A DNA stretch of 64,000 bases from Caballeronia sp. SBC1 (GCF_011493005.1 NZ_CP049158.1:496001-560000); one strand, 5' to 3'. Shown: positions 7,591 through 15,988, counted from the first letter of the stretch. Notes: a model not told the origin generated them from the letters alone. Program-made: numbers and translations.

Positions 7591-8094
7591 TCAGACAGAT
7601 ACGCCCCTGCTCGCGCGGTCTCGGTAGTGCCGCTCAAGCACATGCTCGACGCATAAGCCGACGAAGGTGGCGTCCAGGCGTTCGAGACTTCGCGCAACCT
7701 GCTGAAGACCGGCCGTGCCGCTGCCGGGCGCGGCCAGGAATACTTGGTCCCGCTGCTGCTCAGCCGTCCGGGCGGTTTCGATGGCAAACGTCAGGTCGTC
7801 GAGGCGACCGAAATCGAGCGCGCGGGCATGATCTTCAAGGGACGACAAAAGGTCGCCGAGCGGCTGGCCGGTCGTGGATTCAAGAGATCGGGCATTACCT
7901 CGTATGTCCTCGAGCATGAGGACAAAACGGGCGACGCTTGCGCGCAGGTTCCGGAATGCATCGACCACTTCCCTGATCGCTTCCGTGCGCTCAGGATTGC
8001 GCGCCGAGTTGAGCGGCGTGATTGCGACCGACAGGTCGCGGCGCAGCGGGACGCAAGCGGGAGCACGGGGTGCTGATGCCTTTTGCCCGGACAT
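7591..8094 (-). CDS. Conserved-looking helical protein, function unknown
   Basis: 167 residues starting MSGQKAS; AGGA lies seven bases before this ATG, which makes it better than the upstream ATG at 8115. The product is mostly helical with heptad-like leucines (AFRNLRASVARFVLMLEDIRG, then DLLSSLEDHARALDFGRL) and no signal peptide or membrane segment. I do not recognise the family. It is transcribed in the same direction as the DUF2325 gene but has its own ModE-like dyad (site 5) 80 bp upstream, and the DUF2325 gene has another, so the two may be co-regulated parts of one process. Confidence 0.75.
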   Translation of the reverse strand: MSGQKASAPRAPACVPLRRDLSVAITPLNSARNPERTEAIREVVDAFRNLRASVARFVLMLEDIRGNARSLESTTGQPLGDLLSSLEDHARALDFGRLDDLTFAIETARTAEQQRDQVFLAAPGSGTAGLQQVARSLERLDATFVGLCVEHVLERHYRDRASRGVSV

Positions 8095-8173
8095 GGGTAA
8101 ATCCTCGAGATGCATGATTGGATCGGTTTCTTTGCGCCGGCAAGATGAATGATCGCGAGCTAAAGAATAGTAC

Positions 8174-8197
8174 CGTGATATTCCATAGGATATAACG
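8174..8197 (-). promoter_or_regulatory. ModE-like operator, site 5 (before gene at 8094)
   Basis: Read toward the gene: CGTTATAT-N8-ATATCACG, 80 bp upstream of the start codon. The proximal half is less conserved, the distal half identical to sites 3 and 4. Confidence 0.68.
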
Positions 8198-8359
8198 AAT
8201 GCCTATTTTTTGTCTTGAGGGTTGGATGGCGCTTGGCCGGTTTTGCGGCTTTAAAGCGTTCGCAGACGGGCCGCTTTCAGGTTCAGGCGGCGGTGCGCTG
8301 GGCGAGGTGAACGGAGCCAGGACAGGCTCGTTTTTCCGGCTGGCGGATCAGGAGGGGCG

Positions 8360-8394
8360 GTATCGTTGAGTATCGGTCAAAAGTATCGGTCAGG
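8360..8394. repeat. Short GTATCGGTCA repeats
   Basis: GTATCGTTGA (8360), GTATCGGTCA (8370) and GTATCGGTCA (8383) follow each other at 10-13 bp spacing in the 369-bp gap between the genes at 8094 and 8464. The rest of the gap holds operator site 5, this repeat and the hairpin at 8401. No gene was recognised there. Confidence 0.4.
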
Positions 8395-8400
8395 AATGAA

Positions 8401-8453
8401 ACGGCGGCGGCTGCGGACTTGTTTCAACGAGAACAAGCCGAAGCCGCCGCGGA
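8401..8453 (-). terminator. Long GC-rich hairpin downstream of the deaminase gene
   Basis: GCGGCGGCT near 8404-8412 pairs with AGCCGCCGC near 8441-8449. The stem is extended inward, with mismatches, by ACTTGTTT against AACAAG. It follows the stop of the minus-strand gene at 8464 by about 10 bp. A strong T run is lacking, so it may act as an RNA-stabilising end rather than a classical terminator. Confidence 0.45.
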
Positions 8454-8463
8454 AAAACTCGAT

Positions 8464-9369
8464 TTAAAACGTCGGCAAAACCGGCCGGGTTTCAATCGAA
8501 CGCTTGATCAACGCTTCCACCGCTAGACGTTCGTCGCCTGCCAGCGGCAAGCGCGGCGGCCGGACCGGTTCCGTGCCCAGGCCGACCATTGCCTCGGCCA
8601 GCTTGATGTTCTGCACCAGCTTCGCCGAAACGTCGAGCGCCAGCAGCGGCGCAAACCAGCGGTAGATCGTGCGGGCTTCTTCCAGGCGTCCTGCCTTGAG
8701 CAGCTTGAAGATTGCCACCGTCTCTTCAGGGAACGCGCAAACCAACCCCGCAACCCAGCCATGGGCACCCATCAGGCAGGCTTCCATCGCGAGGTTATCG
8801 ACGCCACAAAAGAGTGCGTAGCGGTCACCGACCGCATTGATGAGATCCGTGAAGCGGCGTACATCGCCGGCCGATTCCTTGATCGCGACGAGCTTCTTTT
8901 CATCGGCGAGTTCGGCGAACATGTCCGGCGTCACATCAACGCCGTACGCGAGCGGGTTGTTGTAGACCATGATCGGCAAGGGACTCGCACTGGCGACCAC
9001 GCGGAAGTGGTTGAGCGTTTCGCGCCGGTCCGACAAATAACGCAAACCCGGCAGCACCATATAACCGGCAGCGCCGTGCTTGACGCCGAGTTCGGCTTGG
9101 CGGCAACCGTCGAGCGTGCTGTTTTCCGCAATCGTCAGCAGCACGGGTACGCGTCCCTGTGCTGCATCGACGCCGATATCCAGCACGTCCAGCTTCTCGT
9201 CGAGCGAGAGCGTCGACGCCTCGCCAAGCGATCCGCAGACGATGATGCCGTCGACCCCGGCCGCGATCTGCGCCTCAATATTCTTCTTCGTCCAAGCGCG
9301 GTCTATGCTGAAATCTGCATTGAACTTGGTCGTGACGGCGGGCATTACGCCTTCCCAGATATGCGCCAT
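8464..9369 (-). CDS. DapA-family lyase, likely 1-pyrroline-4-hydroxy-2-carboxylate deaminase
   Basis: 301 residues starting MAHIWEGVMPAV, with GGAGAA upstream. It is a DHDPS/NAL-superfamily TIM barrel: GSLGEASTLS (phosphate-loop analogue), YNNP with Tyr136, and Schiff-base Lys164 in VAIKESAG. The divergent neighbour is a hydroxyproline epimerase. In hydroxyproline catabolism a DapA-like deaminase converts 1-pyrroline-4-hydroxy-2-carboxylate to 2-oxoglutarate semialdehyde, and this is the best-fitting role. The dehydrogenases that would complete the route are not adjacent. Other members of the family act on sugar acids, so the assignment depends on context. Confidence 0.8.
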   Translation of the reverse strand: MAHIWEGVMPAVTTKFNADFSIDRAWTKKNIEAQIAAGVDGIIVCGSLGEASTLSLDEKLDVLDIGVDAAQGRVPVLLTIAENSTLDGCRQAELGVKHGAAGYMVLPGLRYLSDRRETLNHFRVVASASPLPIMVYNNPLAYGVDVTPDMFAELADEKKLVAIKESAGDVRRFTDLINAVGDRYALFCGVDNLAMEACLMGAHGWVAGLVCAFPEETVAIFKLLKAGRLEEARTIYRWFAPLLALDVSAKLVQNIKLAEAMVGLGTEPVRPPRLPLAGDERLAVEALIKRSIETRPVLPTF

Positions 9370-9450
9370 GGCGGTTCTCCTAAAAGTAATCGGTTGAGTG
9401 CAGTCTAAGCATTGCAGAATGGCCCGTCTTGCACGTTGCACGCAACTGCG

Positions 9451-9466
9451 ATGCCGATTTCGGCAT
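9451..9466. promoter_or_regulatory. Palindromic operator, copy 1
   Basis: ATGCCGA-TT-TCGGCAT, perfect 7-bp arms. It lies 82 bp upstream of the deaminase start. The same arms recur 124 bp away in front of the epimerase gene, so one regulator probably binds both. Confidence 0.65.
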
Positions 9467-9574
9467 AACCGCTATCTCCTGACCTTCGCGAGTGACGGCC
9501 TTGCCCGCAGCCAAACCAAGCCGCAGTGCGCGCATTATCCAAGAGCTTCGAGGTTCACCAAAAGAACGATATGT

Positions 9575-9590
9575 ATGCCGAAATCGGCAT
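9575..9590. promoter_or_regulatory. Palindromic operator, copy 2
   Basis: ATGCCGA-AA-TCGGCAT, identical arms to copy 1 with AA instead of TT in the centre. It lies 56 bp upstream of the epimerase start. Confidence 0.65.
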
Positions 9591-9645
9591 CAAATCCGCT
9601 GAGCACCACCAAGACGGTTCGCGTCCGAATTTCTACGATGTCAGC

Positions 9646-10599
9646 ATGAAAATCCTACACTTCATCGATTCCCATACGGGCGGCGAACCCACCCGTCTCG
9701 TCACGTCGGGCGGGCCGGATCTGGGCGGCGGCACACTGGCTGAGCGACTGGAAAACCTTCGCACCAAACACGACGACTGGCGCTCGGGTGTCGTCACTGA
9801 ACCACGCGGCTCGGACGTGATCGTGGGGGCGCTGTTGTGCGAACCGGATGACCCCGCGTGCGCGGCGGCCATCATCTTCTTCAATAACGTCGGGTATCTC
9901 GGCATGTGCGGCCACGGCACGATCGGCCTGATCGTGTCCTTGGCTTACCTGGGGAAGATCCAGCCGGGTTCACACCGGATCCAGACGCCTGCGGGTTTTG
10001 TCGAGGCCACATTGCATCAGGATGGCCGAGTGAGCGTGCGCAACGTCCCGGCGTATCGATACCGGCAAGCGGTCAGCGTGGATGTGGACGGCTTCGGGCC
10101 ACTGACGGGCGATATTGCCTGGGGCGGCAACTGGTTTTTTCTCGTAGCCGATCACGGCCAGGATCTCGTTGCATCGAATTTGACGCGACTGACGGCGTTC
10201 ACCAACGCCATTCGTGAGGCATTGCAGGCGCAGGGAATTACCGGCGCGAACGCCGCAATGATCGATCACATTGAATTGTTCGCGGACTCGCCGCGTGCGG
10301 GTATCGATAGCCGGAATTTCGTAATGTGTCCCGGCAGCGCCTACGACCGTTCGCCGTGCGGTACAGGCACAAGCGCGAAAATCGCTTGTCTCGCCGCCGA
10401 CAATAAACTGGCCGAAGGCGAGGTGTGGCGGCAGGAAAGCATCATTGGCAGCGTGTTCGAGGCAAGCTACCGGCGCTCGGACGAACTAGCGGGCCAAGCG
10501 GTGATCCCGACCATCACCGGACACGCGCACATCATGGCCGAAGGCCGACTCTGCTTCGACAGCACAGATCCGTTCGCCTGGGGTATCCCGGCGGCCTGA
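9646..10599 (+). CDS. 4-hydroxyproline 2-epimerase (proline racemase family)
   Basis: 317 residues. The two catalytic cysteines of the racemase/epimerase family are present: Cys88 in GMCGHGTIG and Cys238 in [10 protein letters not shown]. Trans-3-hydroxyproline dehydratases have Thr at the second site, so epimerase activity is expected. The enzyme would interconvert trans-4-hydroxy-L-proline and cis-4-hydroxy-D-proline, the first step of hydroxyproline use. The open frame reaches back to 9526, but homology begins at [17 protein letters not shown] and the second palindromic operator lies inside the extension. The ribosome site at 9646 is weak. Divergent from the deaminase gene and followed by an AraC regulator. 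Confidence 0.88.
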   Translation: MKILHFIDSHTGGEPTRLVTSGGPDLGGGTLAERLENLRTKHDDWRSGVVTEPRGSDVIVGALLCEPDDPACAAAIIFFNNVGYLGMCGHGTIGLIVSLAYLGKIQPGSHRIQTPAGFVEATLHQDGRVSVRNVPAYRYRQAVSVDVDGFGPLTGDIAWGGNWFFLVADHGQDLVASNLTRLTAFTNAIREALQAQGITGANAAMIDHIELFADSPRAGIDSRNFVMCPGSAYDRSPCGTGTSAKIACLAADNKLAEGEVWRQESIIGSVFEASYRRSDELAGQAVIPTITGHAHIMAEGRLCFDSTDPFAWGIPAA

Positions 10600-10813
10600 G
10601 CGAGATGTTGTTAGTCCCGGTCAGGGCAACGCGCCTGCCGTGTGTTTGACCTCTGGCGTCCTCTGGTTGCCCCAAGCCTCCCTGTCGTCAACACCAATTT
10701 TGACGGACGCTTCTCGCCTCTATAATCGGGCGCAGCGCGGGGCGCGCTCAATTTACGCGGCATGCATGGCATGGGCGGCCCCGGCTGACCCCGACGACGC
10801 CAGCGAGACGCGA

Positions 10814-11692
10814 ATGACCATTACGACGGACCGTCCGGCGCATGCTGAACCCGAGCACGGCACCGCGCCACCCGGCTTGCACTCCACCCTGCAGGCCCCT
10901 GCGGGCGCTGCGACGCTCGAGGCCATGCTGCAGCATTTCAGGCTGCTGGAACCGGTCTTCGACGCAATGCCGGATATTGTTTTCTTCGTGAAGGACGCGC
11001 AGGCGCGTTACGCCCTCGTGAACCGTGCGCTGGCTTCGCGCTGCGGCCTGAAGGACAAGCTGGGGCTGCTCGGCAAGACGGCGGAAGAAGTCTTTCCGCA
11101 ACGCTTCGGCCGCATTTATACGGCGCAGGACCAGTCGATCATCGCGCAGGGCAACCCGATGATCGACCAGCTCGAACTGCATCTCTACCCGGCGCGCCAA
11201 CCGGGCTGGTGCATGACGTCCAAGCAGCCGCTCCACGATGCGCACGGCACGGTCGTTGGCCTGGCCGGCATCTCGCGCGACCTGCAGGCGGACGAAGGCA
11301 CGCATCCGGCTTACAGCCGGCTCGCGGCCGTCGTCCAGCATATCCAGAGCAACTTCGTGCAGCCGCTGAACATGCCGCATCTGGCGGCGATGGCGAACAT
11401 GTCGATTGCCCAGCTCGAGCGTTATTTCCACAAGGTCTTTCATCTGACACCGCGTCAGGTGTTGCTCAAGACGCGGCTCGATGCAGCGACGGCACTGCTT
11501 GTCACACACGACAAGGTAACCGACGTAGCCGCGTTATGCGGCTACACCGACCACAGCGCATTCACGCGACAGTTCAAGGCGACCGTGGGCCTGACGCCGA
11601 CCGAATATCGCGCGCTGTTGCGCTCGCATCATGTCGTAACGCATCCCGCAATCCCTGCTTCCACCCATGCCGCAGCAAAGCTTTCACTGTGA
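10814..11692 (+). CDS. PAS-AraC family transcriptional regulator
   Basis: About 292 residues: a PAS domain at roughly 45-155 (FDAMPDIVFFVKDAQARYALVN is its opening), then a two-helix-turn-helix AraC DNA-binding domain at about 175-270 (LAAMANMSIAQLERYF and VTDVAALCGYTDHSAFTRQFK). The start is uncertain: ATG 10814 has only a weak GCGAGA upstream and the frame is open to 10640. It follows the hydroxyproline epimerase gene. AraC-type regulators control hydroxyproline genes in pseudomonads, so it is a candidate activator here, perhaps acting at the two palindromes, although AraC sites are usually direct repeats. Confidence 0.8.
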   Translation: MTITTDRPAHAEPEHGTAPPGLHSTLQAPAGAATLEAMLQHFRLLEPVFDAMPDIVFFVKDAQARYALVNRALASRCGLKDKLGLLGKTAEEVFPQRFGRIYTAQDQSIIAQGNPMIDQLELHLYPARQPGWCMTSKQPLHDAHGTVVGLAGISRDLQADEGTHPAYSRLAAVVQHIQSNFVQPLNMPHLAAMANMSIAQLERYFHKVFHLTPRQVLLKTRLDAATALLVTHDKVTDVAALCGYTDHSAFTRQFKATVGLTPTEYRALLRSHHVVTHPAIPASTHAAAKLSL

Positions 11693-12119
11693 TATTCGCG
11701 CTGATAAGTCTGAACTTTCAAAATGGCACGCTGGGTAAAACACCAGGTAAGAAATTACCTGCCTGATTGTCAAGCACGGGTCAACCGCAGGCCAACCGCG
11801 GCCGACGCGCGCTTTCACGCAGAGCTCCAACAAGCACATTAGGGTTTGCGCAAAGCCTTGCGCAGCGGGGCTTTCGCCGTGGTTTCTCATGCAGTTTCTG
11901 CGCTCGGTCTGTTTTTTGCTGCATGCTTGCTCGACATGCAATGAGGCATACTGCGCCCCGTTGAAATTTTAATCCGCGCGACGTTCGACACCGGCGCACG
12001 CGGCAGATCACACGGTGCCGCATGGATCTCATGCCGTCGTGCCGCAAGGTCCGCAGTGGGTGAGACGCGAAAGCCGCGACATTGGCACCGGAATCCAGTT
12101 TGGGCTGTTAGACAAGATA
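11693..12119. other. 427-bp gap without a recognised gene
   Basis: Short open frames exist on both strands, but none has a ribosome site, family match or convincing composition. An AT-rich stretch near 11960-11980 could contain the promoter of the receiver gene at 12120. Confidence 0.4.
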
Positions 12120-12533
12120 ATGATGAATGAAGTAGCGAGACTGGGACATGCCAGGATTGTGCTGATCGAAGATGACCTGGAGAGCCGCGAATCACTGCGA
12201 ATGCTGCTGGAGGAGGAAGGCGCGGAAGTCGTTGCCGTGGCGGACGCCGAAGAGGGCGCCGAGACGGTCATCCGGGAGTTGCCCGACGCGGTTATCTGCG
12301 ATATCGATCTGCCGATGATGGATGGTTTTTACCTGATCCAGCGCCTGCGAGACCATGAGATTCGAGGCAACCTGACGCCATCGATAGCGATCGCCCTCAC
12401 AGGCCACGACGGAGACGAATACCGCTTGCGAAGCATCGGCGAAGGGTTCCAGCACTTCATGACAAAACCCGCGCATCCCGATGCGCTCGTGAAGTTGATC
12501 CAGCAGTCGCTTAGCTCACGCGCGCTGTCCTAG
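12120..12533 (+). CDS. Stand-alone response-regulator receiver domain
   Basis: 137 residues, a single CheY-like receiver: ARIVLIEDDLESRES at the N-terminus, phospho-acceptor Asp in AVICDIDLPMMDG, the Thr position in ALTGHDG and the conserved Lys in FMTKPAHPD. It has no output domain, so it probably acts by protein contact or in a phosphorelay. Two adjacent ATGs (12120, 12123) compete; neither has a strong ribosome site. No kinase is next to it. Confidence 0.85.
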   Translation: MMNEVARLGHARIVLIEDDLESRESLRMLLEEEGAEVVAVADAEEGAETVIRELPDAVICDIDLPMMDGFYLIQRLRDHEIRGNLTPSIAIALTGHDGDEYRLRSIGEGFQHFMTKPAHPDALVKLIQQSLSSRALS

Positions 12534-12560
12534 CGTTCCATGAGCGGCCCGTCACCAAAA

Positions 12561-12586
12561 CACGCAGGACAAGCGAGTCCTGCGTG
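12561..12586. terminator. Hairpin between convergent genes
   Basis: CACGCAGGAC (12561-12570) and GTCCTGCGTG (12577-12586) form a perfect 10-bp stem with a 6-base loop. On the minus strand the stem is followed by TTTTGG, so it best serves the small membrane protein gene at 12609-12779. Confidence 0.6.
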
Positions 12587-12608
12587 CTGACGGCAGTGGA
12601 TGACGGTC

Positions 12609-12779
12609 TTATGACCGGTCGCGATTGCGCGCGCGGGTGGCGCCGGTGATCACCGCAACGCCCAGCAAGATCACGTCGACAATCAGGATGATGTGTTGCG
12701 ACACATGCATGGCGACCATCGCCCATGACACGCCGCCGATCAGTATCAGCCAGCCCAACAGATAAATAACCAGGGTCAT
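12609..12779 (-). CDS. Small two-helix membrane protein
   Basis: 56 residues starting MTLVIYLLGWLILIGG, with AAGGAC before the ATG. Two hydrophobic segments (about 3-24 and 29-48) are followed by a basic tail (TRARNRDRS). No family recognised. The longer frame to 12932 has no support upstream of the ribosome site. Confidence 0.65.
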   Translation of the reverse strand: MTLVIYLLGWLILIGGVSWAMVAMHVSQHIILIVDVILLGVAVITGATRARNRDRS

Positions 12780-12985
12780 TGAATTGTCCTTTTGCGTTGT
12801 CTTGATCTGGAAAAATGGAAAAGCAGCGAACCCGCGGGGAACGGCAACCCGTGTTCGATCATGCCCGTCGCACAAAGCGGGCCTCGCCCCATGAATTCGA
12901 CACTGAACCGAGGGTAACCTCGGTGTGAACACGAACGCCCGTACGCAGCCATGTTGTATTCTTGGCGCGTTTGTGCCCAGACTTC

Positions 12986-13018
12986 AACCCCGGATTTAAA
13001 CCCCGAATTTAAACCCCC
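12986..13018. repeat. 13-bp tandem repeat upstream of the GST gene
   Basis: AACCCCGGATTTA, AACCCCGAATTTA and a partial AACCCCC follow each other directly, ending 13 bp before the GST start. The AT-rich core may affect the promoter. Confidence 0.5.
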
Positions 13019-13031
13019 ACGGCAATCTTCC

Positions 13032-13703
13032 ATGCTTACTGTTCACCACCTCAACAACTCCCGTTCACAACGCGTGCTCTGGATGCTGGAAGAACTGGGC
13101 GTCGATTATGAAATCAAGCGTTATCAACGCGACCCCAACACCATGCTCGCGCCGCCAGAGTTGCGTGCCGTGCATCCGCTGGGGAAGTCGCCGGTCATCA
13201 CGGATGACGGCCAGACGATCGCCGAGTCGGGCGCGATCATCGAGTATTTGAACGAGCGTTATGGGCAGGGGCGCTTCGCACCCCCGCACGGGACTACGCC
13301 TGAACGCCTTCGCTACAACTACTGGATGCACTACGCCGAAGGCTCTGCCATGCCGCCGCTGTTGCTCAAGCTGGTGGCGCTGCGCATTGCCAGCGCGCCC
13401 ATGCCGTTTTTCGTCAAGCCTATTGCGCGTCGCATCGCTCAGACCATGCAGGACAGTTTCATCGACCCGCAATTGAAACTGCACTTCGGCTTCATAGAGA
13501 GCGAGCTGTCGAAGTCCGAATGGTTCACCGGCGACTCCTTTAGCGCCGCCGACGTCCAAATGAGCTTCCCGCTCGAAGCCGGAAGCCAGCGTGCGGGCGC
13601 GAAGACGCTTCCCCACGTAGCGGCTTTCGTGAAGCGGATTCACGAGCGGCCGGCCTATCAGCGAGCGTTGCAGCGTGGCGGAAAATACGATTTTGCGGAC
13701 TGA
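13032..13703 (+). CDS. Glutathione S-transferase
   Basis: 223 residues starting MLTVHHLNNSRSQRVLWMLEELG. The N-terminal thioredoxin-fold half has the glutathione-contact signature (HPLGKSPVITDDG, then AESGAIIEYLNERYG) and the all-helical C-terminal half carries FTGDSFSAADVQMSFPLE, the N-capping motif region. The catalytic residue is probably the Ser in NNSRS. It conjugates or reduces small electrophiles in the cytoplasm; the natural substrate is unknown. It appears to be a single-gene unit. Confidence 0.9.
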   Translation: MLTVHHLNNSRSQRVLWMLEELGVDYEIKRYQRDPNTMLAPPELRAVHPLGKSPVITDDGQTIAESGAIIEYLNERYGQGRFAPPHGTTPERLRYNYWMHYAEGSAMPPLLLKLVALRIASAPMPFFVKPIARRIAQTMQDSFIDPQLKLHFGFIESELSKSEWFTGDSFSAADVQMSFPLEAGSQRAGAKTLPHVAAFVKRIHERPAYQRALQRGGKYDFAD

Positions 13704-13731
13704 CCCGGGCTGACTCCTGAACTGACCCGGG
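13699..13731. repeat. 11-bp tandem repeat x3 over the GST stop codon
   Basis: ACTGACCCGGG (13699), CTGACTCCTGA (13710) and ACTGACCCGGG (13721). The first copy contains the TGA stop (13701-13703). Confidence 0.55.
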
Positions 13732-13844
13732 GACAACTCCAAAATGACCGTGCGGCTTGCGTACAATGGCCGCTGGTTCCCTGGATGCCGCTTGATTTCA
13801 GGCACTTTCCGGCACTTATACGCACTTAGGCGCGAAGGCGAAGC

Positions 13845-15482
13845 ATGGCTCGAATCGTCCCCGACGACTGGAAGAATATGGAAGCGACCGGCGCTGCCGT
13901 GCGTGAACTCGACACGCTGGCGCAGCTCGCAAAGCTCCCCGACGACTACACCGTGTATCACGGCGTTCACTGGACCCGCATTAACGAAGGTTTTTCGGTG
14001 TTCGGCGAAGCGGACTTCGTGGTGGTCGCGCCGTCGGGCCGGGTTCTGGTCATCGAACAGAAAGCGGGGTTTCTGCGTGAGACGCCCGCGGGCCTGATGA
14101 AGGTCTACATGCAGAAAGAGCGCAACGTCGCCATCCAGCTTGCACGGACGCTCGAGAACCTGCACCGCCGCTTCACGGCCGCATTCGGCGCGGGCACCTA
14201 CCGGATTGAGGAGCTGCTGTATTGCCCCGACTACACGGTAAAGGACGCGTCCATTGCAGGCGTGCCCGAAGCGCGCATTGTCGATGCCAGCCGCCGGACA
14301 AAACTGCCGTCCGTCGTGCTGGATATCTTGCCGCCCAATGAGCCACGCTTCGAGGCTTCAGCGCGGATCCATCACTTTCTCTCCGACGAACTCGCTCTCA
14401 CACCCGATACCAACGCGCTGGTCGGTCAGGCCGACATGCTTGTCACCCGGCTCTCGGGAGGCCTCGCCACGTGGGCGCGGCGGCTCGAATTCCAGCCGTT
14501 CAGGCTGCGCGTGATCGGTACGGCGGGCTCGGGCAAGACGCAACTGGCGGTACAGGTGATGCGCGATGCGGTGGCGAAGGGCCGCAGCGTGCTGTACGTG
14601 TGCTTCAACCGACCACTCGCCGACCACATTCGACTGGTCGCGCCGCCCGAAGCGCGCATTGCCAACTATCACCAGCTCAGCGCAAGCGTGACGCGCGATG
14701 CCGGTATCCCGCCGGATTTCAGCCAGCCGAATGTATTCGCTACGCTGGAGGAACGTTTCGCCAACGTCGAGATTGCGGAGCACTGGAAGTTCGACGTGTT
14801 GATTGTGGACGAAGGCCAGGATTTCCAGGCGCCCTGGGTGGACGCACTGGCCCGTTTGCTGAAGCCGGACGGCGCGTGGTGGTGGCTCGAAGATCCAATG
14901 CAGAACTTGTATTTCCGTGACCCCGTGCCGCTGCCCGGCTGGACCACGTTGCGCGAGACCACGAACTATCGCAGTCCGCGCGACTTGCTGGCGTACATCC
15001 GGCGGATCGTCGGACCCGACGTGCGGCTCGATGCGGGCAGTCCGTTCGACGGTTCTGAAGTCAGTCTCTCCACCTATGAAAACGGCCACCCCGACGAAGT
15101 GATCGAGGCGACCAAGCGAGCGATCACCCAGGCGCTGGCGCTCGGCTACCGCAAGCAGGACATCGCGGTGTTGTCCTTTCGCGGACGCGAAGGCTCGGTG
15201 CTGACGTCGGTCGACCAGCTCGGGCCGCATCGCTTGCGCAGCTTCACCGGAAGTTATGATTTGTTCGGGAATCCGGAGTATCGGGAAGGTGACGTGCTGC
15301 TCGAATCAATCTATCGGTTCAAGGGGCAGTCAGCGCCCTGCGTGATCCTGACCGAAGTCGATTTCGATACCTTCGACGAACAGGTCGCGCGCAAGTTCTT
15401 TGTCGGCGCGACGCGTGCCACCATGAAGTTGATCGTGGTGGCTTCGGAACGCGCTGCACTCGCCTTCAACGAACAGCATTGA
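13845..15482 (+). CDS. NERD-domain nuclease fused to an SF1 helicase
   Basis: 545 residues. Residues about 45-115 form a NERD nuclease-like domain (GEADFVVVAPSGRVLVIEQKAG, the Asp and Glu-x-Lys of the PD-(D/E)XK fold). This is followed by a UvrD/Rep-type helicase: Walker A GTAGSGKT near 225, Walker B VLIVDEGQDF near 318, TTNYRSPRDL near 375, and the UvrD C-terminal RFKGQSAPCVILTE near 490, then GATRA. The protein is intact. Such fusions act on nucleic acids and are sometimes found with defence genes; no other defence gene is adjacent. The next gene starts 8 bp after its stop, so they may be cotranscribed. Confidence 0.88.
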   Translation: MARIVPDDWKNMEATGAAVRELDTLAQLAKLPDDYTVYHGVHWTRINEGFSVFGEADFVVVAPSGRVLVIEQKAGFLRETPAGLMKVYMQKERNVAIQLARTLENLHRRFTAAFGAGTYRIEELLYCPDYTVKDASIAGVPEARIVDASRRTKLPSVVLDILPPNEPRFEASARIHHFLSDELALTPDTNALVGQADMLVTRLSGGLATWARRLEFQPFRLRVIGTAGSGKTQLAVQVMRDAVAKGRSVLYVCFNRPLADHIRLVAPPEARIANYHQLSASVTRDAGIPPDFSQPNVFATLEERFANVEIAEHWKFDVLIVDEGQDFQAPWVDALARLLKPDGAWWWLEDPMQNLYFRDPVPLPGWTTLRETTNYRSPRDLLAYIRRIVGPDVRLDAGSPFDGSEVSLSTYENGHPDEVIEATKRAITQALALGYRKQDIAVLSFRGREGSVLTSVDQLGPHRLRSFTGSYDLFGNPEYREGDVLLESIYRFKGQSAPCVILTEVDFDTFDEQVARKFFVGATRATMKLIVVASERAALAFNEQH

Positions 15483-15490
15483 CCACCGCC

Positions 15491-15988
15491 ATGACAAAGC
15501 AACCCGTCTTGAGAATGCTGGCGGCTTCGCTGCTCGCTTTGTTACCCCTTGCAGCGTGCGCGGCTCCATTGGCGCTGGACGTGCGGGGGATGATCGGGCG
15601 GACCAACGACGTGGACCATAGCATCTATCACTTCAGCGAAGCCGACCTGCTGAAGCTGCCGGTCCATACGATTACAACATCGACCACCTGGACGCCAAAA
15701 TCCACCTTCTCAGGGCCGCTGCTGAGTGATGTGCTCAAGCTCGTGGATGCGCGCGCCGACGGCATCGAACTGCGTACGATCGACGACTATTCATACACGG
15801 TGAGCGCCAGGGAGGCCGAACATTACGGCGCGATTCTCGCGTACAGCATGAACGGCGTGCGCCTCACGGTCAGCAACTTTGGTCCGTTGTTCCTGATCTA
15901 CCCGCGCGACGCTTACCCGTCCGAGTTGACCGGTTCGGGCGCGGAGGCGAAGTTCGTGTGGCAGATCAAAGGGATGGTCGTGAAATGA
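15491..15988 (+). CDS. Exported SUOX-fold protein lacking the molybdenum cysteine
   Basis: 165 residues with an export signal ending in LLPLAACAAP; L-A-A-C at 20-23 would also pass as a lipobox, so it may be a lipoprotein. The rest resembles a small sulfite-oxidase-type domain (FSGPLLSDVLKLVDA and YSMNGVRLTVSNFGPLFLIYPRD). The mature protein has no cysteine, so it cannot ligate molybdenum as the enzymes do. Its stop overlaps the start of a hybrid histidine kinase gene (ATGATG at 15985), so the pair is translationally coupled and the exported domain probably serves as a periplasmic sensor for the kinase. Confidence 0.75.
   Translation: MTKQPVLRMLAASLLALLPLAACAAPLALDVRGMIGRTNDVDHSIYHFSEADLLKLPVHTITTSTTWTPKSTFSGPLLSDVLKLVDARADGIELRTIDDYSYTVSAREAEHYGAILAYSMNGVRLTVSNFGPLFLIYPRDAYPSELTGSGAEAKFVWQIKGMVVK

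Noticed and set aside
8761..9408. 215-codon plus-strand frame
   Set aside because: Antisense to the DapA-family gene, which has catalytic residues and a ribosome site.
13065..14165. 366-codon open frame antisense to the GST and helicase genes
   Set aside because: It is a shadow frame in high-GC coding DNA; the plus-strand frames have clear protein families and the antisense one has none.
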